Assembly: GCA_047777415.1 (NCBI GenBank)
Contig: JBKEEO010000001.1
Coordinates: 1,178,001 to 1,242,000 of the forward strand
Source: Caproicibacter sp047777415
GTDB taxonomy: Bacteria > Bacillota > Clostridia > Oscillospirales > Acutalibacteraceae
Length of the DNA stretch: 64,000 bases
Direction: 5' to 3'
Position 1 is the first letter of the stretch. The number at the start of each line of letters is the position of its first letter. The notes under the pieces were generated by a model. It saw nothing but the letters and a program-made list of their open reading frames with translations, was not told the origin of the DNA and made no database searches. Position numbers and translations under genes: made by a program. Below are positions 24,291 through 33,265 of the stretch, in pieces.

Positions 24291-24760
24291 AGATTTTAGT
24301 GGACGCGGATGCCTGTCCTGTTAAAAAGTTGATTGTCGATGCTGCAAAACGCCATTCAATACCTGTGATTATGCTGATTGACACCAGCCATGTCCTCGAT
24401 GATGGATACAGCAAGGTGATTACCGTAGATAAAGGCAGGGACAGCGCGGATATCCGCCTTGTCAATCTCATAGAGCCGGGCGATTTGGTGGTGACGCAGG
24501 ATTTCGGCGTTGCAGCCATGTCTCTCAGCCGCGGCGCGAAGGCTTTGAATCAGAATGGCCTGATCTATGGAGAAAACAATATGGACCGGCTGCTGTTCGA
24601 GCGCGCCCTGGGGCAAAAGATTCGGCGCGCGGGAGGCAGAGCCGGCCGAAACAGAAAACGAACGGCAAAAGACGACGCATTATTTGCCGAAAAATTGGAT
24701 TATTTGCTTCGGCAAGCGAAGAAAACGGGGGAAAGAGAGCACAATGGATCAAATATATGA
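24287..24760 (+). CDS. UPF0178 (YaiI/YqxD, DUF188) family protein
   Basis: This 157-residue cytoplasmic protein belongs to a widespread family with a PIN-like nuclease fold but no agreed function. The family signature ILVDADACPVK is at residues 3-13; Asp residues recur in DSADIRLVN and VTQDFG, and LSRGAKALNQNG completes the set. The start is TTG at 24287, chosen because AAGGAGAG lies seven bases upstream and the protein then begins exactly at the conserved motif. It overlaps the HAD stop by four bases and the next gene by 17 bases, indicating translational coupling. Confidence 0.92.
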   Translation: MKILVDADACPVKKLIVDAAKRHSIPVIMLIDTSHVLDDGYSKVITVDKGRDSADIRLVNLIEPGDLVVTQDFGVAAMSLSRGAKALNQNGLIYGENNMDRLLFERALGQKIRRAGGRAGRNRKRTAKDDALFAEKLDYLLRQAKKTGEREHNGSNI

Positions 24761-26162
24761 CGTAATCGTGGTTGGAGCAGGGCCGGCAGGAATTTTCACT
24801 GCGCTGGAGTTAGACCGTCTTGCACCGGATAAAAAAGTATTGCTGGTCGATTCCGGAAACGCGCTGGGGCACCGTTCTTGTCCGGCAAGAACAGTTGGTC
24901 AGTGTGCCCACTGTGCAACCTGCAGCATTATGAACGGTTGGGCCGGTGCGGGTGCGTTCTCCGACGGAAAGTTATCCCTTTCGGAAGAAGTCGGCGGAAA
25001 TATTACAGACTATATGTCTGTGGAGCAGGCGCGGGAATTGATACACTATGTGGACGGCATTTATCTGCACTATGGTGCTCCGGAAAAGGTTTATGGCAAG
25101 GGCGACAAATTTGCGGATAAAATCGCCTACGAGGCGAAAAAAGAGAATATACGGCTGATTCAGTGTCCGGTGCGGCACATGGGAACGGAATATTCCTATA
25201 AGGTTTTGCTGGAAATGTACCGTTACTTAACTTCACGGCCAAACTTTGAATTCCGGGAGCGCACAACCGCCGAGTCCATCGTGATTGAAAACGGGAAGGC
25301 TGCCGGAATTCGGCTGACCGGACCGGACGGCAGAAAAGTGGTGAAAGGGCGTCATGTGGTTCTCGCCCCGGGCCGCGGCGGTGCGGAATGGCTTGCTCGT
25401 GTTGCGCAGGAAACAGGTCTAAGCATCACGAACAACGAAGTGGATATCGGGGTGCGGGTTGAAGTTCCCAATGCGGTGATGGATCCGTTAACCAAGCACC
25501 TTTATGAGGCTAAGCTGGTTTATTATTCGGACACATTTGAAAACCGTGTGCGTACTTTCTGCATGAATCCCGGCGGTATTGTCAGCGAGGAACATTACGA
25601 TATCGGTTCCGGTATCGCCGTTGTCAACGGTCATTCCTATGCGGAGGAGGAGCGGCACACGGAAAATACAAATTTTGCTTTGCTGGTTTCCACAAAGTTT
25701 ACGGAGCCATTTCATCAGCCGATTGAATACGGACGTTATATTGCGCAGCTGGGCAACATGTTGACCGGTGGCGGGATTATGGTGCAAAGGCTCGGTGACC
25801 TTTTGATGGGGCGCAGAACCGACGCGACACGGCTGAGCAAATCAACGACTATTCCAACGCTGAAAAGCGCTGTACCGGGGGACCTTTCATTTGTTTTGCC
25901 GCATCGGCACTTAACAAGCATCGTGGAATCCCTGCGTGCGTTTGATAAGCTTGCGCCGGGGCTTTATTCCAAGAATACGCTGCTTTACGGTGTGGAGGTA
26001 AAATTCTATTCCTCAAAAGTTTCGGTTCAGCCAAACTTTGAAACGCAGGTGGAAAACCTATATGCAATCGGAGACGGCGCAGGCATTACGCGCGGATTGA
26101 TGCAGTCTTCCGTTACAGGCGTTGTGGTTGCCCGGGACATCGCTAACAAAAAGCAGAACTGA
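24744..26162 (+). CDS. FAD-dependent dehydrogenase-like protein (COG2509 type)
   Basis: This 472-residue flavoprotein has an N-terminal Rossmann motif VVGAGPAGIFTALELD (about 9-24), a second FAD motif near the C-terminus (LYAIGDGAGITRG) and a conserved cysteine-rich stretch, CPARTVGQCAHCATC (about 53-67). The last has the spacing seen in uncharacterised dehydrogenases of COG2509 and may bind a metal or a second redox centre. The reaction is unknown. The start ATG at 24744 lies inside the end of the UPF0178 gene with a weak GGGGAAAGAGAG site. The frame is open further upstream, but that part overlaps UPF0178 fully and is not family-like. Confidence 0.9.
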   Translation: MDQIYDVIVVGAGPAGIFTALELDRLAPDKKVLLVDSGNALGHRSCPARTVGQCAHCATCSIMNGWAGAGAFSDGKLSLSEEVGGNITDYMSVEQARELIHYVDGIYLHYGAPEKVYGKGDKFADKIAYEAKKENIRLIQCPVRHMGTEYSYKVLLEMYRYLTSRPNFEFRERTTAESIVIENGKAAGIRLTGPDGRKVVKGRHVVLAPGRGGAEWLARVAQETGLSITNNEVDIGVRVEVPNAVMDPLTKHLYEAKLVYYSDTFENRVRTFCMNPGGIVSEEHYDIGSGIAVVNGHSYAEEERHTENTNFALLVSTKFTEPFHQPIEYGRYIAQLGNMLTGGGIMVQRLGDLLMGRRTDATRLSKSTTIPTLKSAVPGDLSFVLPHRHLTSIVESLRAFDKLAPGLYSKNTLLYGVEVKFYSSKVSVQPNFETQVENLYAIGDGAGITRGLMQSSVTGVVVARDIANKKQN

Positions 26163-26252
26163 AATTTTCATGCACTGAAAGTTCCGTTCTATTAGCGTTT
26201 GATTGATTGCGGCCAGAACTTGAGCTTTCGCATAATCAACTGTTTATGAATC

Positions 26253-26287
26253 AAAAGGAGCAGCGATAGACACTGCTCCTTTTTTCT
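26253..26287 (+). terminator. Bidirectional terminator
   Basis: A perfect stem AAAAGGAGCAG/CTGCTCCTTTT is followed by TTTTTTCT on the plus strand and by TTTT on the minus strand. It separates the convergent flavoprotein and SGNH-hydrolase genes. Confidence 0.9.
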
Positions 26288-26316
26288 ATATTGATTTTAG
26301 CTGCCGAACGTCAAGT

Positions 26317-27012
26317 CTATGCCGTTGCAGTGCTTAAGTGGGAAATCGTGTCACCGATGACATTCGAAATGAGCCGATGACCCTTTTCGTTGGGATGAAT
26401 TCCGTCCGCACACAAAAAGTCTTGATAGTTATGGGTTTCCAAAAATACGCTGCTGATGTCAATGAATGGTACTGCACAATCTTTCGCAATTTGACAGACG
26501 GCCAGATTATACCGCTCGTGCCAGCGGTAGATGTGCTCAATATCGCCCAGCCAGTTTAGGATTGCACCGGGGTTTAGCCCTTTGGAAATCCATGCAAAAT
26601 ACCGCTTTGCATCAATCGGTGGAAGGGTGAGCAAAACCGGGCAGCTTCCGCACTTTTTCACCTGCTCAATCAGTTCCTCATATTTCCGCTTAAACACACC
26701 GACCGGCGTTTTAGGCTGATGTTCCTCCTGCGGACTTGCAGAAATTTCCGACCAGTCATAGTCGCAGTCGTTACCGCCAAATTCAAGTACTGTATAGTCA
26801 TAGTTTGAAAGTTCGTTTTTGTGGTGACGCAGAAGTTCCATCCCTTTTGTGACGGTGCATCCGAATTTGGAATAATTCCGGATCATAACAGGAAAGCTGC
26901 TCATAATTAGATTGGCAAAACAGTTCCGCAGCAGAGTGTATTTTTTCATCACGTTGTCGAAAACCACACCTTTTGAAACAGAATCGCCAAACACGCAAAC
27001 AGACAGCTGCAT
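26317..27012 (-). CDS. SGNH/GDSL-family hydrolase
   Basis: This 231-residue protein is a Ser-His-Asp esterase of the Lipase_GDSL_2 type. Block I is FGDSVSKG (catalytic Ser11), block III is FGGNDCDYD, and block V is DGIHPNEKGH with the catalytic Asp and His. There is no signal peptide, so it acts in the cytoplasm or is retained there. Relatives cleave acyl or acetyl esters from lipids, sugars or cell-wall polymers; the substrate here is open. The second ATG (27012) is preferred over 27018 because GAGAG then lies six bases upstream. A near-consensus promoter precedes it. It is a single-gene unit. Confidence 0.9.
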   Translation of the reverse strand: MQLSVCVFGDSVSKGVVFDNVMKKYTLLRNCFANLIMSSFPVMIRNYSKFGCTVTKGMELLRHHKNELSNYDYTVLEFGGNDCDYDWSEISASPQEEHQPKTPVGVFKRKYEELIEQVKKCGSCPVLLTLPPIDAKRYFAWISKGLNPGAILNWLGDIEHIYRWHERYNLAVCQIAKDCAVPFIDISSVFLETHNYQDFLCADGIHPNEKGHRLISNVIGDTISHLSTATA

Positions 27013-27064
27013 ATCCATCTCTCTTTTCTGCTATTTACCAATAATCTGTTATCTAATAATAAAA

Positions 27065-27093
27065 ACTATATATTGTAATTATTAATATGTCAA
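27065..27093 (-). promoter_or_regulatory. Promoter of the SGNH-hydrolase gene
   Basis: On the minus strand TTGACA (27088-27093) and TATAGT (27065-27070) with a 17-base spacer lie 53 bases before the start. Confidence 0.75.
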
Positions 27094-27165
27094 TAGTTTA
27101 TGCTGATAAGTTTAAAAAATACACCCCACCAATTTATATTAACTGCAAATGATACCTAAAACTAC

Positions 27166-27193
27166 TTGAAAATTTAAAAAATATTGTTATAAT
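27166..27193 (+). promoter_or_regulatory. Promoter of the lactate dehydrogenase gene
   Basis: TTGAAA (27166-27171) and TATAAT (27188-27193) with a 16-base spacer. A TG one base before the -10 gives an extended -10. The leader of about 90 bases to the start codon is AT-rich and shows no clear stem. Confidence 0.78.
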
Positions 27194-27291
27194 AAAAGTG
27201 GATAAAATTAGTCTACTTTATAGCAGTTTTATCTGACCGGGTATATAAAGAAACAAAATTCAAAGGATATAAAAAGGGAAGGTGAACTGGA

Positions 27292-28248
27292 ATGGTCAAT
27301 GTCAGAAAATGTGCTATTATTGGCTGCGGGTTTGTTGGTTCGGCTACGGCTTTCAGCCTGATGCAAAGCGGACTGTTTTCAGAGATGGTTCTGCTTGATG
27401 CAAACAGAGAAAAAGCCGAAGGTGAAGCTATGGATCTTAGCCATGGGGCTCCGTTTGCGCGCCCGATTGAGATTACCGCAGGCAGCTATGACGATATTGC
27501 AGATAGTGGTTTGATTGTTGTAACGGCAGGAGCCAACCAAAAGCCGGGGGAAACGCGGCTGGATTTGGTTAAAAAAAATGTGGGAATTTTCAAACAGATT
27601 ATTCCTGAAATTAAGAAAAGAAATTGTGAGGGCATACTGCTCATTGTGTCCAATCCGGTTGATATTTTGACCTATACGGCGCTCAAATTGTCAGGTTTTC
27701 CGCCAAACCGCGTCATCGGTTCCGGAACTGTGTTGGATACGGCCAGGCTGAAATATCTGCTTGGGCGGCACCTTGGAGTGGACAGCCGAAGCGTGCACGC
27801 CTATATTATCGGAGAACACGGCGACAGCGAACTCGCAGTTTGGAGCAGTGCGAATATATCAGGCGTGGAATTGTATCGGTTCTGCGAAATGTGCGGGCAT
27901 TACGACCATGACCGCAATATGCAAAAGCTTTATGAAAACGTTCGAGACAGTGCCTATGAGATTATCCACAAAAAGGGAGCAACTTATTATGGAATTGCAA
28001 TGGCTGTCCGACGTATTGCAGAGTGCATCATGCGGGACGAACATTCCATTTTGCCTGTTTCCAGTTTGATAAAGGGACACTATGGTTTAAATGGAATCTG
28101 CATGGGGATTCCGGCAGTCGTCGGTGCTTCCGGAGTGGAAAAAGTGGTGGATATCGGACTCAGCGGTGACGAACAGCTCAAGCTTCTGAAATCTGCAGAA
28201 TCCCTGCAGAAAGTTCTGGATACGCTTGATTTTACAACAGATGAGTAA
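27292..28248 (+). CDS. ldh: L-lactate dehydrogenase
   Basis: The enzyme reduces pyruvate to L-lactate with NADH, recycling NAD+ in fermentation. The 318-residue protein shows the NAD motif IGCGFVGSATAF (9-20) and Asp in VLLDAN, which favours NADH. The substrate loop NQKPGETRLDL carries the Gln that selects lactate over malate and an Arg for catalysis. The active-site His is in IGEHGDSE. These residues separate it from malate dehydrogenase. The ATG follows AAGGGAAGGTGAA. It is a single gene with its own promoter and terminator. Confidence 0.95.
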   Translation: MVNVRKCAIIGCGFVGSATAFSLMQSGLFSEMVLLDANREKAEGEAMDLSHGAPFARPIEITAGSYDDIADSGLIVVTAGANQKPGETRLDLVKKNVGIFKQIIPEIKKRNCEGILLIVSNPVDILTYTALKLSGFPPNRVIGSGTVLDTARLKYLLGRHLGVDSRSVHAYIIGEHGDSELAVWSSANISGVELYRFCEMCGHYDHDRNMQKLYENVRDSAYEIIHKKGATYYGIAMAVRRIAECIMRDEHSILPVSSLIKGHYGLNGICMGIPAVVGASGVEKVVDIGLSGDEQLKLLKSAESLQKVLDTLDFTTDE

Positions 28249-28280
28249 TAAAGTGTCACATGCTCATTAACCATAGAAAA

Positions 28281-28325
28281 AAGGCGAAGCTGCCGATACG
28301 GTTTTGTTCGGCTGCTTCGTCTTTT
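28281..28325. terminator. Bidirectional terminator between ldh and the Dabb-protein gene
   Basis: The stem AAGGCGAAGC-TGCCGA with TTCGGCTGCTTCGTCTT is followed by CTTTTC on the plus strand and by TTTTTTCT on the minus strand, between convergent genes. Confidence 0.85.
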
Positions 28326-28365
28326 CGCATGCAAGCACGGCATTTACCGCCTAAAGGGGTACTTG

Positions 28366-28659
28366 TTAAATTTCATAGTCTGCGCTTGTTCTGCCGCAGA
28401 TGAGTGTATGCACCACGCTCTTGACTGCAAGATGGGCAGGGTGCTTTTGATAGGCCTGCTCTGCCCCTTTTGAGGAGAAGGTGCAGTTTAAGACTAGGTC
28501 ATAGTCTCCGCCATTGTAATTGCGTCCCACCTCAATAGCGGACAATCCGTCCACAACACCGAGCAATGCTTTGAATTTTTGTCCGAGTTCTGCGGCAATT
28601 TCTTCTGCGCGATCTTTTTGTTCAGGTTTCAGTTTCCAAAATACAATATGTTTAATCAT
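28366..28659 (-). CDS. Dabb (stress-responsive alpha/beta barrel) domain protein
   Basis: This 97-residue protein is one Dabb domain, a dimeric ferredoxin-like barrel. Family features are the opening MIKHIVFWKLK, the central ALLGVVDGLSAIEVGRN, and the YDLVLNCTF and HPAHLAVK segments near the end. The biochemical role is unknown in most bacteria; related folds act as small oxygenases, cyclases or stress proteins. It lies 12 bases after the PPC-domain gene in the same direction, so the pair is probably cotranscribed. Confidence 0.9.
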   Translation of the reverse strand: MIKHIVFWKLKPEQKDRAEEIAAELGQKFKALLGVVDGLSAIEVGRNYNGGDYDLVLNCTFSSKGAEQAYQKHPAHLAVKSVVHTLICGRTSADYEI

Positions 28660-28671
28660 GGTTCATTTCCT

Positions 28672-29091
28672 TTACATATCAAATATATTTAGACCGGTTA
28701 CAGAGTCGCGGCGACGATCCATTTTTCCATTCAAAATTTGAACAAAAATTTCTCCGGTTCCGCTGATAACGGCTTCGTTTAGGTGCCCTCCGATAACTTG
28801 ACCGTCGGATTTTGCAAAATTTGCGTGCAGATGAAGATATGTTTTGCCGTTCATTTCCGTTACACTGCCAAGCAGAGAAGTCATTTCCATTTCTCCGTCA
28901 AACGTGTTTGAATAATATTTTTGTTCCGCAACGCGGTAAAGGCCAACTACGGCATGGTCAGCGGCACCGATGCCCGTAATAAACCCAAACGCTATGTTCT
29001 CCTGCTCACAAGCGCTTTGGATTGCCTTTACCAGTTCCTCGCCTCGGTCAACACGTATTGCCAGGGTGTTGCCACATTTTTTGTATTGCAT
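28672..29091 (-). CDS. PPC (DUF296) domain protein
   Basis: This 139-residue single-domain protein of the PPC/DUF296 family forms a trimer with a metal or ligand pocket. The family pattern is clear: GEELVKAIQSACEQENI, FGFITGIGAADHAVVG, then HLHANFAKSDGQVIGGHLNEA with the conserved His residues, and GTGEIFVQIL near the end. In plants this domain sits beside AT-hooks, but bacterial stand-alone forms have no DNA-binding tail and their function is unknown. It lies between dinB (21 bases upstream) and the Dabb gene, suggesting a three-gene transcript on the minus strand. Confidence 0.92.
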   Translation of the reverse strand: MQYKKCGNTLAIRVDRGEELVKAIQSACEQENIAFGFITGIGAADHAVVGLYRVAEQKYYSNTFDGEMEMTSLLGSVTEMNGKTYLHLHANFAKSDGQVIGGHLNEAVISGTGEIFVQILNGKMDRRRDSVTGLNIFDM

Positions 29092-29111
29092 AAAATCATC
29101 CTTCCTTCCAT

Positions 29112-30332
29112 TTATTCTCGATGCAAGCTGTTCAGCCCGATATCATCCCGTAATAGTCCTCCAAAAGTTACTGCGCCAATGCCAAACCTGTTGCGAATCT
29201 GGTCCACTGCGTTTTCCAGGCGTTCTTCTTTTCCTTCATTCTCGGCAGAATTATCGGAAAAAAAGCAGAGTTGACCGCCGGGTGCGTCGTTTGGAACCAA
29301 ACCGGTGCCGGAAAGAGAAAGCATGCGAATCGGTGCGTTAACGTTCCAGCAGGATTTGACAAGTTCCATTCCTGCCGCGGCCAGTACTCTTGACAGGTGC
29401 GTGGGGGAAGAGAGGGTTTTTTGCCGGGTAATGTAACGGAACGATGGGTCTTTGATTCCGATTTGTACCACCCAGCATTTCAGTTTCTTTTTTCTTAAGC
29501 GGGATGCTACACTGTCCGACAGGGCCTGCATGGCCTTTTTTAAATCCTCCATTCCAATCAGATCCCGACGGAAGGTAACACTGTTGCCAACGCTTTTGAT
29601 TTCTTTAATGTTTTTTCCGTCTGCAACAGCACTTTCATCCCTGCCGTTCGCGTACTCATATAGTTGCATACCTGCTTTCCCAAGCCGTGCGGATAATACA
29701 GTAGGGTTGGATTGTGCTAGGTCGCCAATTGTGTGGATACCTAAACCTGCCAAAGTCTGCTTGGCTTTTTTGCCGCAGAACATCAAAGCATCCACCGGAA
29801 GCGGCCAGACAATATTTTTAAAATTGTCACGGCTTATCACTGTTGTGGCGTCAGGCTTTTTATAGTCACTTCCGAGTTTGGCGAAAATCTTATTAAACGA
29901 AACCCCAACGGAAATGGTAATGCCGATTTCTTTTCGGACAGTTTCGCGCAAAGTATCCGCAATCTGTTTGCCCGCGCCGAACAGAACTTGGCTTCCCGTG
30001 ACGTCCAGCCAACTTTCATCAATGCTGAACGGTTCCACTAAATCCGTGTATCTGCGGTAAATTTGGTTAATCTGTTGGGATATGCGCCGATATTCTGTAA
30101 ATCGGGGTGCAGCCAGAACCAGTTGCGGGCATTTGCGTTTTGCCTGCCAAATTGTTTCTGCAGTGCGTACCCCGCAGGCTTTGGCCAGCTCATTTTTTGC
30201 CAAAATGATTCCATGCCGGCTTTCCGGGTCACCACAGACCGCCATTGGTACGTTTTTTAGTTCCGGGCGCAGCATACATTCTACGGATGCAAAAAAGCTA
30301 TTGCAATCGCAGTGTAAAATCGTACGCTCCAT
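29112..30332 (-). CDS. dinB: DNA polymerase IV (Y family)
   Basis: This 406-residue error-prone translesion polymerase acts at stalled replication forks. The catalytic carboxylates are visible in ILHCDCNSFFASVE (Asp8) and FSIDESWLDVTG (Asp and Glu of SIDE). The thumb helix-hairpin-helix region (LAGLGIHTIGDLAQSNP) and the little-finger domain follow. Typical DinB proteins have 350-420 residues. No clear LexA box (GAAC...GTTC) was found in the 90 bases upstream, so damage induction is not supported by the sequence. It is probably the first gene of the unit with the PPC and Dabb genes. Confidence 0.93.
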   Translation of the reverse strand: MERTILHCDCNSFFASVECMLRPELKNVPMAVCGDPESRHGIILAKNELAKACGVRTAETIWQAKRKCPQLVLAAPRFTEYRRISQQINQIYRRYTDLVEPFSIDESWLDVTGSQVLFGAGKQIADTLRETVRKEIGITISVGVSFNKIFAKLGSDYKKPDATTVISRDNFKNIVWPLPVDALMFCGKKAKQTLAGLGIHTIGDLAQSNPTVLSARLGKAGMQLYEYANGRDESAVADGKNIKEIKSVGNSVTFRRDLIGMEDLKKAMQALSDSVASRLRKKKLKCWVVQIGIKDPSFRYITRQKTLSSPTHLSRVLAAAGMELVKSCWNVNAPIRMLSLSGTGLVPNDAPGGQLCFFSDNSAENEGKEERLENAVDQIRNRFGIGAVTFGGLLRDDIGLNSLHRE

Positions 30333-30421
30333 ATCTCTACCCCTAAAATATCATACCACAATTTGCATTGAAGAACAAAAAATTTGTAGTATTTTAAAGA
30401 GTATTTAACTGGAAAGTATAT

Positions 30422-32020
30422 CTAAGGGTGAACATAAATTTTTGCACCGCGCCCTGCTTCGGCCTTGGTATATTGAAACTCTACCGTGTCCGGCAGATTG
30501 TAATAAATTCGCATGGCGGCTTCAAAACCGTGGGGACTGTCATCCGGTTTAAAGTTATAGGTGACATTGCAATATGTCCAATCAAACTGATTATAATCAA
30601 TCAGCACAGTGCTTTGTTTACCCTGCTGTGCTTTTAGAATTTGCTGTTCGATATTTGCCGCCGCAATACCATTAATAGCAGCACCTCGCGCAATACAAGC
30701 AAAGGAAACCATCCCAATCAGAACCAATGAACCCTGAAGAATTTCAGCACAGCGAATCTCTTTGCCGCAATCCCAAAGAATGCAGAAAATCATCAGCAGT
30801 GCAAGGGCATACAGGGGCATCTTCGCGCGGCCGCTGCTTGTGGTGGCAACTGCAGGAATTGCCTGCGAAGCCCACATGCCCACATACAATACTGGCAGGT
30901 AGGCATTGCGTTTTGGTACATTCGAATTTTTATCTTTCGCATTCATCAGCAAGGCTGCAAAAATTAGCAGTATATATAACAGCCAATAAACGGTAAGCAT
31001 AATTTCTGCAAGCTGTTGATAACGCCCTGTCTGTGGAGAGGTTTGGGGCAGCTGCAGCATGGGAAAGCGCAGGCTTGAGCTTAAAATAATCAGCAGCGCA
31101 CCGAAACACAGGTAAAGCTGAATCAAAAAAGAAATTTTTCCTCTATGTATGCGGCGGTGCAGCAAAAAAGTCGCCGCAATACCCATGGCAATCAGCCATG
31201 GCCAATAGTCATTGATCAACGGGGCAAAATAATACCGAAAGTTCCGTACAATGGTTGTAATCGTGCTTTGTTCCGCTCCGTTTTCCTGCTGCATTCGGAA
31301 ATATGCCCCCGGTGCTGTCAGCATGAAAATTAGGGCAAATGCGTTTATCAAAGTCAGTATTTTTAAAGAGAGTGGAATTTTTATGGTGCTGATTTTTAAA
31401 TAAAGAAGCGCAGCGATGCACATGCACAGCAGCATTGTTGTGATCTGTTCATGCAGCAGGACCGCGGCAACAAAGCAAATTGGTGGAAGCCATGAAAAGA
31501 TTTTCGGCACGGAGCGGCCGCGGAGCCTGTTGTAAAATGGCACGAATCCGATAAGCATCAGCAAAAATGGATATATGTAATTGGTGGAACCATCCAGCCA
31601 GAGGAAAGAGTCGGAAAAAAGATGGGAGGACATGGGCAGAAGTCCCGGAAATACAGTACAGACGCATGCTAAAGTGATGGTACGCCGGTCGGGATTGGCA
31701 CTTGGATGAAGTGACCCTCTGATATAATAAAAGAAGGTTAAAGAAACAGCAGTGGCCACTAATGCGGTGAGGACTTGCCAAACACGCATGTCCATCATCA
31801 GAAAAATGCCGGCTAGCAAATTTCCCATTCGGGCACCGCCGTACATATAGTAGTCCTGGTAGTGCTCCCAGATTTTTGGCAGGCTGCCGCCATGAATACT
31901 GAACCGATAGTCATCGCCCTGTAAAAAGGTATAGGAATAAATTATCAGCCAATAGATAAATGCTGCCAGAAACGGCGCATACAAAATATAATTTTTCCAG
32001 TGCTTTACTTTTTGGTGCAT
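30422..32020 (-). CDS. Polytopic membrane protein, DUF6056-like, possible glycosyltransferase
   Basis: This 532-residue membrane protein has about 12 spans and a short C-terminal extracytoplasmic domain. After the first span comes an acidic GDDYRFS motif (about 37-43), followed by SFLWLDGSTNYIYPFLL near 145. This combination is seen in DUF6056 and GtrII-like GT-C proteins that move sugars from lipid carriers onto surface polymers. The start ATG at 32020 follows GGGGGAGAAAAGTGA; an upstream TTG has no site. It is a monocistronic unit away from any polysaccharide cluster, so its acceptor cannot be inferred. Confidence 0.82.
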   Translation of the reverse strand: MHQKVKHWKNYILYAPFLAAFIYWLIIYSYTFLQGDDYRFSIHGGSLPKIWEHYQDYYMYGGARMGNLLAGIFLMMDMRVWQVLTALVATAVSLTFFYYIRGSLHPSANPDRRTITLACVCTVFPGLLPMSSHLFSDSFLWLDGSTNYIYPFLLMLIGFVPFYNRLRGRSVPKIFSWLPPICFVAAVLLHEQITTMLLCMCIAALLYLKISTIKIPLSLKILTLINAFALIFMLTAPGAYFRMQQENGAEQSTITTIVRNFRYYFAPLINDYWPWLIAMGIAATFLLHRRIHRGKISFLIQLYLCFGALLIILSSSLRFPMLQLPQTSPQTGRYQQLAEIMLTVYWLLYILLIFAALLMNAKDKNSNVPKRNAYLPVLYVGMWASQAIPAVATTSSGRAKMPLYALALLMIFCILWDCGKEIRCAEILQGSLVLIGMVSFACIARGAAINGIAAANIEQQILKAQQGKQSTVLIDYNQFDWTYCNVTYNFKPDDSPHGFEAAMRIYYNLPDTVEFQYTKAEAGRGAKIYVHP

Positions 32021-32174
32021 TTCACTTTTCTCCCCCACCGCACAAATCAAGCAGCAATTTTCTTGAATATATTTCGGTTCAATATGCTAGGTACATTAAT
32101 AAAGCATACATGAATATACATGATATGATAAGGAGTGTCAAGAAAATCTGGAAAAGTTATACAGTATTACAAAT

Positions 32175-32202
32175 AAAAAGCAGAGAGCTGAAAACTCTCT
32201 GC
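32175..32202 (-). terminator. Terminator of the gene at 32213-32644
   Basis: On the minus strand the stem GCAGAGAG/CTCTCTGC with a seven-base loop is followed by TTTTTATTTG, 11 bases after the stop codon. Confidence 0.85.
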
Positions 32203-32212
32203 GTAATATGTG

Positions 32213-32644
32213 TCAGTCCATGGGAGCATAAAAAAAAGTGGTTGCATCCACAATTTTACACCATTTTTGATGTTCCAGTACATGAATAATGTCGCTTCGC
32301 TTTACACCCTTGCCAATCGCTTTGGTGATTTCAGAAATATGAATCAGCCTGTCTGCGTTTTGCTGAAAAAGGACAAGCAGACGGTCTTTTAAATCGTCCG
32401 TGGCAGCGGCATGATTGGTTTTCTGCTTTTTTGCACCGGCGAAGCATTCCGGATGCTGTTTAAAATATAAAACACATATGGCTTTAATACGGCTTAGCAG
32501 CATGGGGGAAATTCCAATTAATTCCGGCAGTTCTTCAAACCGGCAGTTGATTAAATCTCGCATACGTTTATAACCATGAATTTCGCAATACTGAAGAAAC
32601 GCCTCGTAGTTGTCGCTGCAAAATATTTGTTTGATTTCGTCCAT
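32213..32644 (-). CDS. Hypothetical protein with a helix-hairpin-helix-like segment
   Basis: Not recognised. This 143-residue soluble protein has an N-terminal half (about 20-65) with the spacing of a helix-hairpin-helix or RNA-polymerase-alpha-tail fold: MRDLINCRFEELPELIGIS followed by LLSRIKAICVLY. A charged linker follows, then a C-terminal half (about 85-143) that could be a winged helix (ISEITKAIGKGVKRSDIIHVL). That would suggest DNA or RNA binding, but this is only a pattern-level guess. ATG 32644 has AAAGGAG eight bases upstream. A TATAAT at 32685-32690 (minus strand) and an 11-bp palindrome TTGTGACACAA just downstream of it may drive and control expression. Confidence 0.75.
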   Translation of the reverse strand: MDEIKQIFCSDNYEAFLQYCEIHGYKRMRDLINCRFEELPELIGISPMLLSRIKAICVLYFKQHPECFAGAKKQKTNHAAATDDLKDRLLVLFQQNADRLIHISEITKAIGKGVKRSDIIHVLEHQKWCKIVDATTFFYAPMD

Positions 32645-32690
32645 TACACCGCTCCTTTCCATCCCATTTGTGACACAAAAAACTATTATA

Positions 32691-33237
32691 CTCTTAATTT
32701 GAACAGAATAATTTTTCTAAAGAATTGTTTCCTATAGGTAGGTGTTTCTCATGCGTTTTTAGTTTGATTTGAAAATAAGATTTATACGGTGTGCCTGATT
32801 ATCGGTTAAGAGAGTGTGTTATTATAGTGGCAATGAATCAACACCCCATTCAGAAGAAGCGTATGTTATGCTGTCTATAATTTGTTCATCAAAAAATCTC
32901 AGAAACTTCAAAAATGTTTCATAGGACTGTCAAAAATAAAGTCTATTCTATAATCGTTCCAAGTGAAAAGACATCAACTGCACAAGGCCGGTGGTGTGAG
33001 CGGAATACCGGACCACAGGCCCGCAGACAAATTATAAGAGCCTCTTATGAGGATTTTACATACATTTTCATAACACTTTCCTCCCTCTTTCTTTAAATTA
33101 AGGCCACCCGCATGGGTGGCCTTAATTGTATATTTGCCTTCTTTGGAAAGTGTGATGAATTGTTGCAAAAGCAAACGTGGAGAATGAATGTGCAGAGTGA
33201 TTCTACAAGCTGAAGCTGCAATTGTTGCAATTAACCC
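32691..33237. other. Non-coding gap with a long perfect hairpin
   Basis: No gene is supported here. At 33096-33127 a perfect 14-bp stem (AATTAAGGCCACCC with GGGTGGCCTTAATT, loop GCAT) could terminate transcription in either direction. On the minus strand a strong GGGAGGAAAG site precedes an eight-codon open frame (MKMYVKSS, start near 33069), and the palindrome ATAAGAGCCTCTTAT lies at 33034-33048 just past it. These look like leftovers of a leader region without its gene. A 24-base stretch at 32819-32842 resembles one at 61628-61651. Confidence 0.4.
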
Positions 33238-33265
33238 TTGACAAAGACATATCTTGCCATATAAT
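33238..33265 (+). promoter_or_regulatory. Promoter of the opp operon
   Basis: TTGACA (33238-33243) and TATAAT (33260-33265) with a 16-base spacer. It lies about 300 bases before oppA, leaving a long AT-rich leader without a recognised riboswitch. Confidence 0.75.

Noticed and set aside
30333..30421. A LexA/SOS box before dinB
   Set aside because: No GAAC-N4-GTTC-type palindrome was found in the upstream gap.
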